A stretch of 52,264 nucleotides of DNA from Rhizoclosmatium globosum. Lineage: Eukaryota > Chytridiomycota > Chytridiomycetes > Chytridiales > Chytriomycetaceae. Location: the NCBI GenBank assembly GCA_002104985.1, contig MCGO01000248.1, forward strand, positions 1 through 52,264, given 5' to 3'. Of this stretch, positions 41,461 through 52,264 are shown piece by piece. Each line of letters begins with the position of its first letter. The stretch's first letter is position 1. Made by a program: the position numbers and the translations under genes. The notes beneath the pieces are model-generated. The model ran no database searches. It saw only the letters and a list, made by a program, of their open reading frames with translations, and had not been told where the DNA came from.

Positions 41461-44400
41461 ATGGAGCTCTGCATTGAGATTCCCAAGTACATCTACAACA
41501 AGCGGGATGTAGAGAAGGTTTGCTGTCTTTTGATTGATTGATCGAACAACCAACCAACGAACCAACCACCGAACCAAAGGCCATCGCACTCGCCTTTGAC
41601 GAGTCCGACGTTCTTCGCGGCACTTTGTTCCGTCTTTTCAAACCGCGAAACTCGGAAAAGGTTCTCGTTCGTTCGTTCTTTCTTTCGTTTAAACTCGCCA
41701 AAACACAGGCGATTCTCACAGTTCCAAACGAAGACGCTGGCTCGTTTCTCGTCAGCGCGGGAAAATGGGGCCGCATTCTCGTTGGACGAACTGAACTGTT
41801 TCCGAAGAAGTCGGGAAGGAGGGTGCGTGTAAACTGTAAACCCCTTCATCAATCTGTTGAAGTGGTGCTCACAAAATGCACAGCCAGATCCAAATGTTGT
41901 CAAATCTTTAATGTACGAACAGCCAATAGCAAATGTTGCGAAACAGGAAAAATCAGATGAAGAAATCAGACATCTTCTGGCCGATCTGACACTGCCAAAC
42001 TTTGATGAAGTCATGAACTGGGCGGATGATGTGTCAGAATCAAGTACTCAAGCATCTTCGGCATGGACTCAGCAATCTCATTGGACGAGGTTGGTGATTG
42101 TTATTGTCCGATGTATTCTGAATACCTAACACGAAATTAACCACAGTAACATGCCTGATGTGGAACCTGATGAAGAAAAAGTGGAAGATATCTCGATTCC
42201 TGTTCGTGAAGCTTGGTTTGGTGTTTGGTGCGATAATGAGGCTACAGAACATGTTACTCCTGTTCAACCTCGTCGTGTGGGTCCAAGTGCCGCGTTGCTT
42301 CCCAACTCTCAAAACGTTGGTTTCAATCAGTTTTCACTCTTGACTCCAGAGGAACGCGGAAATCCCACATTTTCACCCGAATGGAAGGCTTCTCAGATTG
42401 TTGTAAGTTTAGTATTATTGATTCGTTCTCCTTCACTAAGAACCACCAACAAAAGGGAATGAATTCGTTCGATCATCCGTTCCTTGAAATCGATGGCGAT
42501 GTAATCAAATTGAAGCTGTCTGCAGACGTACAAATCCATTTCTTTGAATATGACATCAAATCTGTTGTTCTACATCATACCCCCACGGAATCTTCAATCT
42601 ATATCACTCTCGCTCATCCTCCAATCATTGCGGATACTTCTGTTATCACAACAATGTCTTATGCCGACATGAAAAAGGCAACATTCTCACGTGTCCCCAA
42701 AGTCAACACCAAGCATTCATTCTTTGTATTCAATTGCCTTGTATGTCGTATCACATTCCACCCATCTCGCACGGATACTGTAGCATCAGTATTCTCCCGA
42801 ATCGGTCCTTCAGTTCAAAGCCCTGTTCTCATTGCACCAGGTGGCCTTTATGCAACAAAACACCAAGAAGCCCTCAAAAAACTCATGTCCTCTCTTCCTC
42901 TCATCATTGCCCACCAACTCACAATCATCTGGACCTGGTCAATCATGTTCCCAACCGAACTCGTCGCCTTCACCAAAAAATCCGTAATCCCCCTCCTCTC
43001 AACCCGCCCCGACGAAGAAACCGCGCAACTTCTCTCCGTCCTCGTCCGAAGCACCCCATGGGTTCCCTTCAAAGGCGAACGCCGCCCCGACTTCTCCCTC
43101 CTCTTCTCCAAAATCCAATCCCGCTTCCATTACACTCCACAAACCCTCGACCCCGCCAAATACTGCATGATGTATCAACTCCACATCACCCCACCGGAAT
43201 GTACCTCGACGGCCCATACCTCGACAAATCCAACCGCGTCATCCGACAATACCAGAAATACACGCACCACTTCCTCCACGTCTCATTCGTCGAAGAAGAC
43301 GGCACCCCGCTTTCACACTCCTCGCGCACGGATATCCCGCACACAGCGATATACGAAGACCGGTTCGCAAAGTACCTGAAGGAAGGGATCAAGTTGAGCG
43401 GGAACCGGGTGTTCAAGTTCCTTGCGTTTAGTAACTCGAGTTTGAAGGAAGGGCGGGTGCTGTTTTTTCATGAGCCTGGGGATGGGAGTGGGGTGACGGT
43501 TGAGGGGATACGGGCGTGGATGGGTGATTTTAGTGTTATTAAGACGCCGGCGCGGTATGCGGCGAGGATGGGGCAGGCTTTTACGAGTACGCAGGGGACG
43601 GTTGAGGTTAAGGAGGGGGAGGTACGGAAGGTTGCGGATGTGAAGAGGGGTGGGTATGTGTTTAGTGATGGAGTTGGGACTGTTAGTTGTGAGATTGCGG
43701 AGGATATTTGGAGGGAGTTGAAGAGGTTAAGTGGGAGGGGTGCAGGGAAGGGTGTAGATGTTGGGGGTGTTATGGAGAGATGTCCGAGCGCGTTTCAGAT
43801 TCGGTTTGGGGGTGCGAAAGGGATGGTAAGTCGGTTTTGAGTTTGTTTGCATGCGGTTAACCTTTGTTCTAGGTTTCTGTGGATCCATCTTTGAAAGGCC
43901 GACAACTCAGACTGCGAGAATCAATGGTTAAGTTTGAATCTCCCAGCCGAACAATCGAAATCGCTGATGACTCCTCACAATGCCGAGATGCCTATTTGAA
44001 CCGTCAAGTAATTCTCATCCTGGAAGACCTTGGAGTTTCAAAATCAGTCTTCCTCGATCTTCAACGCCAAACAGTCCGTGAACTCGCATTCATGTGGAAG
44101 ACACCTGAAAAGCTCGTTGAACTTGCGGGTCGAGAAGGCGCGTTTGGAAACTTTGTGCGACTGTGGGAAAACTTGGGTGTTTCAATTAGTTGGATGGAGA
44201 ATGAGTTTGTCCGAAAGAGTTTCGAGCATATTCGGGGATATATCTTGAAAGAAGTCAAGTATCGAGCTCGGTTGCGGATTCCAGGTGGTTGGACGTTGTT
44301 TGGTGTTTTGGATGAAACGGGTACACTGAAGGAGGGACAAATCTTCTGTCAAATCTCTTCGCCTACGGATGGAGAGAAAGTTATAACTGGTCCTGCAATT

Positions 44401-45505
44401 ATTTATCGGTCACCTTGTATTCACCCTGGAGACGTTCAGCCTGTTATTTGTGTGGACGTACCGGAACTGAGACACATGTGGAATGTCGTTGTGTTTTCGC
44501 AGTTTGGAAATCGCGATTTGCCGTCGAAACTTGGAGGTGGTGATTTGGATGGAGATAGTGAGTCTTTCAACTTTAAGTTGTGCTTATTCAAATTGACGCA
44601 CTCCATACTCAGTGTATACGATTGTGACCAACAGGAGTTTCTTCCCCAAGCGAAGCGAATTCAGAGCCGCCGCAGCTTATACGACTCTTACGCGAGATGC
44701 CCCGCCTGACCGTCCTGTAACTATGGACGATGTCGCTGACTTTATTGTCTATTATATGCAGCACGATAAGTTGGGAATTATTGCACGCCGTCATTTAGCT
44801 CTTGCAGACCAAGTCGATGGTGGATCCACTCACCCCAATTGCCTCTTACTCTCCGAGCTCCACAACCATGCCGTCGACTTTCCTAAAACCGGCATCCCCG
44901 CAGATATCAAGTTGGCTCCCACCACAAAGTCCCGCCCCGATTTCATGTACCGCCCCCAATATGCCGTCAAAACCGGCTACTACAAGTCATCCCGCGTAAT
45001 GGGCCTAATGTACCGCGACGACGAACTCAACCACCTCCTCGAACAAACCTACCGCTCCTACGACGCGGAAGCCGTATTCTATCGATCCCCCGATTCCGAC
45101 CCCGTCTGGCGATACATCAAGGCAAAACACGATGACTGGGAATCGTATGTCGAGGCAGCCATGAAGTATCAATACACGTTTGAAGTTGAGATGGACAGGA
45201 TTGCGTCGTTTTGTCGGCCGAAACTTGTTGAGATTGAGTTGTGGACTGGGTATATTGATATGGAGGGGAGGAAGTCGCATCGTGGGTTGTATAATTTGGA
45301 GGAATGGGCGAGGGACCAGTTCAGCGCGTTGGTTGTCAAGACGGAACGGTTGATGGTGCAGGGAAGAAGTGGGAGTGAAGTTGTGGGGCTTGCGGTTGCT
45401 TGTTATTACGTGTCTAATATTGTTAAGAGTGCGTTGCCGGAAGGTGGGCAGTGTTGGAATGTGTTTGGGTTTTTGTTGTTTCATTACTTGGTTGAGGCTT
45501 CTTGA
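41461..45505 (+). CDS. RNA-dependent RNA polymerase, copy 2 (one frame break)
   Basis: Exons are 41461-41517, 41580-41822, 41863-42089, 42147-42402, 42456-43825, 43873-44557 and 44613-45505; about 1,240 codons, the usual size for cellular RdRPs. An RRM-like N-terminus (MELCIEIPKYIYNKRDVEK) leads to the core: YLDGPYLDKSNRVIRQY, GGYVFSDGVGTVS, AFQIRFGGAKGM, IHPGDVQPVICV, catalytic DLDGD just before the last intron, and GIIARRHLALAD. In exon 5 the frame changes by one base near 43190-43200, between MMYQLHITPPE and MYLDGPYLD; without this the exon is continuous with copy 1 by homology. The 40-nt intron 41823-41862 is very short but keeps frame. The family amplifies silencing RNA and acts against transposons. 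Confidence 0.85.
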
Positions 45506-45597
45506 TAGTTATGTGAGTTTTGCTTAATAGTTATAAATGAAAGAGTATTGTATCGAATTCATCGGAATTTAAAAGGTGATAATTTCTCCTGTTTTGA

Positions 45598-48290
45598 ATG
45601 TCAAATCTTTCTGAATCACAACCTGGGGATTCCACTTCTAATGCCAGAATTCCTGAGTCGTCATCAATTAATAATCGCTCGAATACACGCTCGGATGCTA
45701 CGCGTCCTTTGTATCAATCAGAGGGGGTTCAGAGAGATCAGTCATTGACACAACCCCCACTTCCCAAGGGCCCGAAACCCAATTCATCAGCTCCTACCAA
45801 ACCATATTCTCGTTTTAACGCATCGAACATGTTTGGATCCATTGGAAAGCTTCTTGGTGTCAGGCCGTCGAATAACCAACATAGCGAACCTCAGCCCAGA
45901 GACTCGGCCTCAACTCTCAGAGATTCCTCAGCTTCAATTAGTTTAGACCCGCCACAAAGCCATGATATCCTTCCATCTGCACCTGCATTGGAGCTGTTCG
46001 AGCCTCAACCACCTGTCAACACAATCACGCGTGCTGCGATGCCAACGGATTCGTCACTGACTCTTGAAGAATATTATGCACGGCTCTCAGTGACGGACAA
46101 TGGGCCTCGTCCTTCAGTAGCCCCGTTTTACATTCCTCCAAACAAGAATGTGAAGGATAAGGTGAATGTCAAACTGGAAGAGGGCGCTGGAAAGCACGCT
46201 ACTTCACGGGAGCAACTTAAAGGTTTACTATTTTCGCGTGTTTTTACTTGTCACTCATAAACTCATTCAGAGAAACCGGAGAGAAAACAACCTCCAATCT
46301 TGCCTGAATCTACCAAAGATACGCAGTCTAATCCCTGGCTTCAAGGTCCTCAAATTGAATGTACCTCTCTTAATGCACCATTATCTTCCTGTGTCACGCT
46401 TACAAATATAGATGGTGGTCCTGAAACATCACTCGTAATCGCTGACCTCTCCTTTTCCCCAACCTTATCGACAACCATCAAAACAATTAATGCATCTGCT
46501 CGAAAAACTGCAAATCATCAGTTACCATCGCTTGTGCCGGCCGCTTTGGTACACATCTATCCTGACACAAATATCCCAAGAATACCTGTTCTTGCGCTTG
46601 CATCTGGCCCCGATGTATACTTGTATCACGCCCATACTCCCTTCCAAAGGTTTACGCTACCATTTTTACCACCACATGCAGAAGAAGCAGCGATATGGAG
46701 AGACTTGGAGTTGGCGTTGGAAAGTGCTGTGTTGGATGTGAAGCAGTTCCTGAGTAATCCTGGAACAGGCGTTGACGAGTCTCTTATCCACTTTTCTTGG
46801 AATTCTTTGCATGATATGAGTACTCTTGGGATTAAACTCACACGAAGAAGCAACGAGTTTCTTAAACTCACGGAGGTGAAGGATCGTCGGGCTTTCATCG
46901 CGCGTGAATGCAGTACAAGTGATCTTGCACATGTTTCTGAAATCTCATGTATGACTGTTATTCCGCGGTCGAGCTTGAAGGAGGATGCTCCTGGTTTGCT
47001 TGTGATTGGGACTGAAGATGGTTGGGTGTACATCGTTAGTCCACCCGTGTATTTGATTGTTGATAAATGGTTTGTTGGGCAAGGCATTTCTGGTATCGCG
47101 GCCGTTGGTGTCTATGAACGTGATTGGTGTTTGGGTATAATTGGCAGGGGAAATGGTTTCTATGGTGTTACAAGGTGAATTTCCAATATTTTGATTCCTT
47201 AATATCATGTCAAAGGAATGGAATGAAAAGGCTGGGGTGTTGGAGCATTCCATGTTGGGGATAATTTCGTCTCCGCAAGGATTCGTGATTGCATGCATCA
47301 ATAGAACGATCTTGTTCTACAGCCTGAGCGAGGTAAATACTTAAATACTTTGAACTTCGTAAATGGTTCTGATTTTCTGCACAATAGGGAAAATTCAAAC
47401 ACTCGCTCAAAATGCCGCCCCTATACACTACATCGAGCCGATTCTTCAAGTCGAGAAGAAATTCCATGGATTTCTGTATCATTATCAAATGGGGAGGTTC
47501 GAGTGTACCGTGGTCAAGACTTGGTGTCGTGCATCACTTCATCGGTAACGTATTGTACGTTCACATTTTACTAATGTTGAGGCTCAGGACCTATATATGC
47601 CATCAAATTCGGAGCTTTTGGCCGAGATCCTGGCTCACTTGTACTTATAACATAAGTGGCGCCTTGGATGTTCGAATATTGAGGCGACACGCGGACCTTT
47701 CCAAACTACCTATCGTCACCAAACAAAAACCGGACCCAAACCGGATCTATTTATCCCAAAGAAAACGCGGCTATACTTGGATATTGTGAAAAACGAGCGG
47801 GAAAACGCGCCAGGTATGTCCCTTTCACACCCTCAACAAATGCTGAATATCGCATCACAGAGATCTTTCGAAGTCTTGAAAACGATTTGCAAAGGTTGCG
47901 CTTTCTCGCATCTAACACACTCTCATCGCTGAGACCTAAAAACGTTACCCCAGCTTGTCCGATAAAGTTGAACGCTTACGCAAAAGGAATGGGACCAACA
48001 TGGCGTATTTACGCCACGATATCGAATACTGGGACCGAGACTTGGCCGGAAACAATACTCTTATTAGCCCTGCAGAGAATCATGAAAAGTGGAGGATAGA
48101 CAAAGCAAGAATTTCAATAGGGCCTTTGAAAGCCGGAAAAGTCGATGAACGCAGTACGTTAGTGCATTGGATCGGAGAATGGCTTGATGGAGGCGGCGTA
48201 TTTAACGTCCGTCTTGGTGAAGGGGACAAGGCAATAGGTGCAAGAATTTTGGAGGAGATGAAAGTTGTGTTGATAATGGAATACTTTTAG
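45598..48290 (+). CDS. BBS1: BBS1-like BBSome subunit, 3' half frame-broken
   Basis: Exon 1 (45598-46222) encodes an unusually long Ser/Pro-rich N-terminal extension. Exon 2 (46271-47174) carries the beta-propeller: PVLALASGPDVYLYHAHTPF, then SEISCMTVIPRSS and GLLVIGTEDGWVYIV, all close to BBS1. Later pieces include EIPWISVSLSNGEVRVYRGQ, PIYAIKFGAFGRDPGSL, PKKTRLYLDIVKNERENAP, and a C-terminal appendage (GMGPTWRIYATISNTGTETW; KARISIGPLKAGKVDE). These lie in different frames, with shifts near 47174, 47450, 47650, 47720 and 48060 that I could not explain by introns. BBS1 is a subunit of the BBSome, which moves membrane proteins in flagella, so its presence implies a zoosporic life stage. Either the copy is decaying or the consensus has indels here. 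Confidence 0.75.
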
Positions 48291-48388
48291 CTTCCAAAAT
48301 GGAAGTGACATAAATCACTTAAAAGGACTGTACTTGTGATTTGTCCTCGATCTACTTTTCATATCCAAAGCTGACAATTCTTCCTGAC

Positions 48389-50376
48389 ATGAAGACTGCT
48401 TCCCGATCACAAGACGCGATGCCTTCTTCATCTGGATTCACAATTCCTGCTCCTTCTTTTATGCTTACGAGCACGAAGGCACCAACAACATCAACTCGCT
48501 ATGATGCGCCAAATCAAAACAATCAGAAAGCAGCAGTCCTTAACGCTGAAACAACGCGAGCATCTCTTAGTAACGGATCTGCTGGATCAGATGTAACGAA
48601 ATCAGATATGAAAGAGCGACAGAAAGAAGTGTCTTCCAGCTCAGATTCACGTGGCTTATCAGCCACATCGTCAGGAATCTCAGGATTTAGCTCGCGTTTT
48701 AAAAAGTAAAACACAGAATTATGATAAACTGCATTAAGCACCCTGATACACTAGATCAACAATGTCAGAAGTTGAGAGGCTCGAGCTTGAAAACAAAAAG
48801 ATGGAAGAAAGATTGGTTGCACTGAAGGAAAACTTATCCAAGCAAAAAGAAAAGAGAGGGTATGACCATGAAGTCAAAATGATGAGTATTAACGTTTTTC
48901 TAGGACAGCGGATTCCATTTGGAAAGGTGGAAACTCAACGCGTGGCTCCCTTAACACATATGCAACTGACGTTCTCGCAAAGAAACAACAAGCCAAAAAC
49001 TCAACTCAAAAAGATACAAGGGAATAGCGGACGAGACACAAAATGAGCTTAAGTCATTTGAATCAGCTGTGGAAAAACGCTTGAACCAGTTAGAAAAACT
49101 TCATAATCAATCTACTGGACGGGAAGGGTTACCTGCTGATCCGTCGCTGATAATTGCACCAAACCCAAAAGTCGCTGCTGCGGCACAACCTCAAACTATC
49201 TTGGAGACAACAGCTGCGCGAGAAGAGAAAGTGATTTATGCACGACAACAGCCAGTGGACTCTCCATCAAACATAGTTCCGGAAATCAAGCCAACACCTC
49301 CCACACTGCCGCCACCAACGTCGAGCTTACAGATGGTTGGTAGATTGAAAGTAATGCTGAACTTACAAATATTGAAACAGTGGAAGATTCCTTCCCGTCC
49401 AGCAACACCCATCGCTGAATCAAACGCGACTCCACCAGTTTCTTGGAAAATTTACAAACGTGGACAACAGCAGCAACAGCAAGTGCAGCTGAAATCCTAT
49501 CGTCATCCTCACTTCCAAATGGCCCGACGACGCCATTCCGAATCAGACGGAATAGAGTCAAGATTATAAACCAACCACTTCTTCCACATCCAAAGATACA
49601 TTGACTGATAGTACTGAAAATGGGATACAAAGTGGAGGTAGCCTTCTCCAAGGCGATTTTGATGAAACTTCCTCGCATCAGTCATTTTTGAATGGATTAG
49701 AGGAATGGAGGCGCGCTGGACAAAAAAAGAAAGAAGAAGTGGAAGAAAAGTCTCCTGAAGCTAAAGGTGGAAGATTTCTTGAGGGAGATTTTGATGAAAC
49801 CAAGTCTCGGGAATCATTCTTGCGCGCTTTGGAGCACTGGCGTAAAGGAGGTGAAAGTAGTACGGATAAAAGAATTCGGAAAGTCGGGTTGAAGATGGTT
49901 TGTCTTTCGCAAAACCATATTGACTCAACTAAACTTGAAACTAGACACAATGGCATTTCACTACAGATTCGTTTGGAATCTCCGGTTCAAAAGCCATGGA
50001 ATCGACGTTGAAACTTCTTGATTCTTCCGAAAGTGGAATATCCTATTTAGACAAGCTTCTGCTGGCGAGGCTTCGCTCTGAAACACCTACACTAGAATTA
50101 GAAGGAATTAATCAGAAAGAAAGTCCTGACAAAGACGGGGGTGAGGATAGTGAGGATAGTGAAGATTTAGTAGCGTCAGTATTCTGGCCACCTCAACTGA
50201 ATATTCCCAAGGAGTTCCCTGAACAAAATGCGTTCCAAACATCGCCAACCGTGCAGTTTGAATTTCAGGTGCTCTCAACAACTGGAAACGACTATCAATC
50301 GAATGGGCAAAGCCAGTATATCGTTGAAGAGCCCGATTTCGAAGAAGACCTTGAGTCAGAAATAGAGCAGGAATAA
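48389..50376 (+). CDS. Coiled-coil protein resembling ZBBX-type ciliary proteins, frame-broken
   Basis: Exon 1 (about 48389-48707) is Ser/Thr-rich. A GT-AG intron to 48754 joins it in frame to STMSEVERLELENKKMEERL, a coiled-coil start like that of ZBBX. Next come DSIWKGGNSTRGSLNTYA, then ELKSFESAVEKRLNQLEKL, in changing frames. Two repeats near 49650-49720 and 49785-49855 share GDFDET-x-S-x2-SFL-x2-LE-x-WR. The last open frame (49996-50376) begins MESTLKLLDSS and ends in an acidic tail. I see no B-box zinc finger. The assignment to ZBBX rests on the coiled coil and the SFxxALxxWR-like repeats, so it is tentative. At least three frame changes remain unexplained. The neighbouring BBS1 gene supports a flagellar context only weakly. 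Confidence 0.4.
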
Positions 50377-50449
50377 AGTGTCATGCAATCTTTAATTATT
50401 TTAGAATTTTAAATTCTTCAATCATCTAGCTGTCCATTTAGTTTTATTT

Positions 50450-51816
50450 ATGCTTTCAAACTCCTTTCTCTGGACAACTGGTGTCCTTTCCATTTCATGG
50501 ACCATATACGGATGGGAGCAATACCTTGCGTATCGACAACACGTAAGACTGGCGGATCCAAGTCTCGGAGTTCCGTCCCTGTTACAAGATGTAGTTAGTG
50601 AAGAGGACCATACGAAAGCGAAAGCATATGGCAGGGATAAAAGCTCACTAGAGTTTGTCACAAACCTATTCAATCAACTTGTGACTACGTTTACTATTGT
50701 GTATGGACTGCTGCCAATGATGTGGGCGTTTTCAAGGGATGTGTTGCACACAGTGGGCCTTGTCGGTGAGAGAGAGGTGAGAATTAGCTACGCATACTTT
50801 ACAACTGATTAACTACAGATCATGCAATCCATTATTTTTGTCATGATATATCTCGTGGTTTCATCGTTGACGGCCATCCCTTTCTCGTGGTATCGAAACT
50901 TTGTGATTGAGGAGCGTTATGGTTTCAACAAACTCACTGTATCCCTCTGGCTATCAGATAAACTGAAAGAGATGCTAGTGATGGCCGCCATTTCAGCTCC
51001 CTTTGTTGCTGGAATTTTGGGCGTGATAAAGTGGGGTGGCGACAACTTCTTCTACTATGTCTTCATATTTGTGTACGTATATCTGTTTCTGTAACCGTTG
51101 TTAATGTCGCTTTTTGTAGGCTTATATTCCAAATCATCATGATTCTTTTGTTCCCAACAGTCATTGCACCTCTTTTCAACACATTCAATCCACTTGCCGA
51201 AGGCCCACTGAAATCTCGCATCGCAGAACTTGCGAAACGCGTTGACTTCCCTCTCACCAAAGTATTTGTAATTGACGGAAGTAAGCGGACATCGCACTCT
51301 AATGCCTACTTCACTGGCCTGTTCTCTGACAAACGAATCGTTCTATACGACACGTTATTGGATAACCAGACTACAGAGGAAATTCTTGCAGTCTTGGCGC
51401 ACGAGCTCGGGCATTGGAAACTCTCGCATGTTCTCAGAACTCTGATTGTTTCGCAGACTCACCTCTTTGTCCTCTTCTACACTTTCTCGCATTTTATTCA
51501 CTCTAGCCCTATGTACGAAGCTTTTGGGTTCCACGGAGAACATCCTATTTTGATAGGGCTGTCGCTCTTCGCCTATGTTTATCAACCTGTTGATTCCGTA
51601 ATGGCGTTTGCTATGAACTATATGTCTCGCGTGCATGAATTCCAAGCTGATGCTTATGCAAAGAAACTGGGCTATGCGGAAGATTTGAAACGTGCTTTGA
51701 TCAAGATGAATCAAAAAAGTTATGGGAACTTGGTGCCCGATTCTTGGTATTCTTCGTATCACTATAGTCATCCTCCTCTAGTTGAAAGATTGACGGCAAT
51801 TGGTAAAACAGAATAA
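50450..51816 (+). CDS. STE24: CAAX prenyl protease Ste24/ZMPSTE24, 3 exons
   Basis: Exons are 50450-50776, 50819-51072 and 51120-51816; introns of 42 and 47 nt; 425 aa. The zinc site HELGH follows EEILAVLAHELGHWK, and the third ligand is the Glu in RVHEFQADAYA. The WYRNFVIEERYGFNK and SHSNAYFTGL segments are diagnostic of the M48A family. About seven hydrophobic helices place it in the ER membrane. It trims the last three residues and later the N-terminus of farnesylated CAAX proteins, such as a-type pheromone precursors in yeast. No lesion is visible. The 42-nt intron (50777-50818) is among the shortest in the window and is well supported by the conserved protein across it. Confidence 0.93.
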
Positions 51817-52264
51817 ATACGTTCAACAATTCACTCTTCTTTTATAAGTTCACCATTCACCATACTTCAAAGTTGTCCAATTCACATAAGTATGCTCAAA
51901 TTCGTCACATTCTTCTTGATTTCTCATCCTTTGGAAATATTATACGTGGCTTCACAATTCCAAAACATGAATAACCATCAACACCAACATACTTTCGTAA
52001 TATTAGCTCACGATATCCGACACTTCTTTCAAACCCATTCCAAAGTCGTCAAGATTTATAAACTGACGATGCTTGAAGAATGTCGCATTGTTCAATAAGT
52101 GCGTTCCTTCTACACATGTAATCAAAAACTGCTTTACTTCCTTCCAACACGGTCCGGTTCAAATTGATCTCGATATATATAAACCTCAGCGCCAAATCCT
52201 CGAAGAAATTGCTCCAAGACTTGTTCAATTCTTTCCTCCCTTGGAACTTCCAAAAAAATTCAAA
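51817..52264 (-). other. Unresolved right end, possible 3' exons of a minus-strand gene
   Basis: On the minus strand, two short stretches look coding: about 52138-52259 (LEVPREERIEQVLEQFLRGF, then EVYIYRDQFEPDRVG), and about 52007-52080 (KHRQFINLDDFGMGLKEVSD). They are in different frames, and I could not find convincing splice sites joining them. A plus-strand frame at 51892-52098 has no recognisable content. A gene continuing beyond the window is likely, but its structure is not supported here. Confidence 0.3.

Noticed and set aside
42734..43200. Pro/His-rich start of the frame that later encodes the RdRP2 core
   Set aside because: Before the break near 43197 this frame is a shadow; the polymerase is encoded in the other frame there.

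Overview
The window is nuclear DNA of a zoosporic true fungus, most likely a chytrid. Most genes carry short GT-AG introns of about 40-70 nt. Fungal regulators (a Zn2Cys6 factor, a Gti1/Pac2 WOPR factor) occur with BBS1, a BBSome subunit expected only where a flagellum is or was made. Exon models below were built by hand from splice signals, phase and protein-family similarity.

Layout. 1-10.7 kb: a partial unknown gene (-), a Zn2Cys6 factor (+), a DOX-only linoleate-diol-synthase-like gene (-), an MFS transporter (+), RNase H1 (-) and a multi-repeat Myb/SANT gene (-). 11-14.3 kb: an HMG-box gene and a second gene with HMG-like boxes (+). 14.6-15.7 kb: a secreted modular Cys-rich protein (-). 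16.6-22.2 kb: four paralogous 7TM genes (-), interrupted by an EndoG/NUC1-type nuclease (+) and a tRNA-Glu(TTC). 22.4-28.8 kb: an unknown 545-aa protein, an F-box-like/LRR gene, a LIM protein and RNA-dependent RNA polymerase copy 1 (-). 28.8-36.6 kb: a second F-box-like/LRR gene split by a 6.76-kb Ty1/copia LTR retrotransposon. 37-45.5 kb: a WOPR factor (-), a secreted S41-like peptidase (+) and RdRP copy 2 (+). 45.6-52.3 kb: BBS1, a coiled-coil ZBBX-like gene, the Ste24 CAAX protease and an unresolved end.

Themes. The strongest unexplained structure is an intronic repeat family built from the heptamer GCGNAGC, which forms very stable mini-hairpins in DNA. It lies in the sense direction inside introns of two divergently transcribed genes, so it may be an introner-like element. 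The RNA-silencing genes (two RdRPs) both carry a single-base frame break near the same conserved motif, and between them sits a very recent copia insertion. That element has LTRs identical by eye but lacks its own reverse-transcriptase catalytic box, so it was probably moved by another copy.

Limits. Several genes show 1-nt frame breaks (both RdRPs, BBS1, the ZBBX-like gene). I cannot tell real decay from consensus errors in the assembly. Exon boundaries in the 47.1-50.4 kb stretch are only partly resolved.
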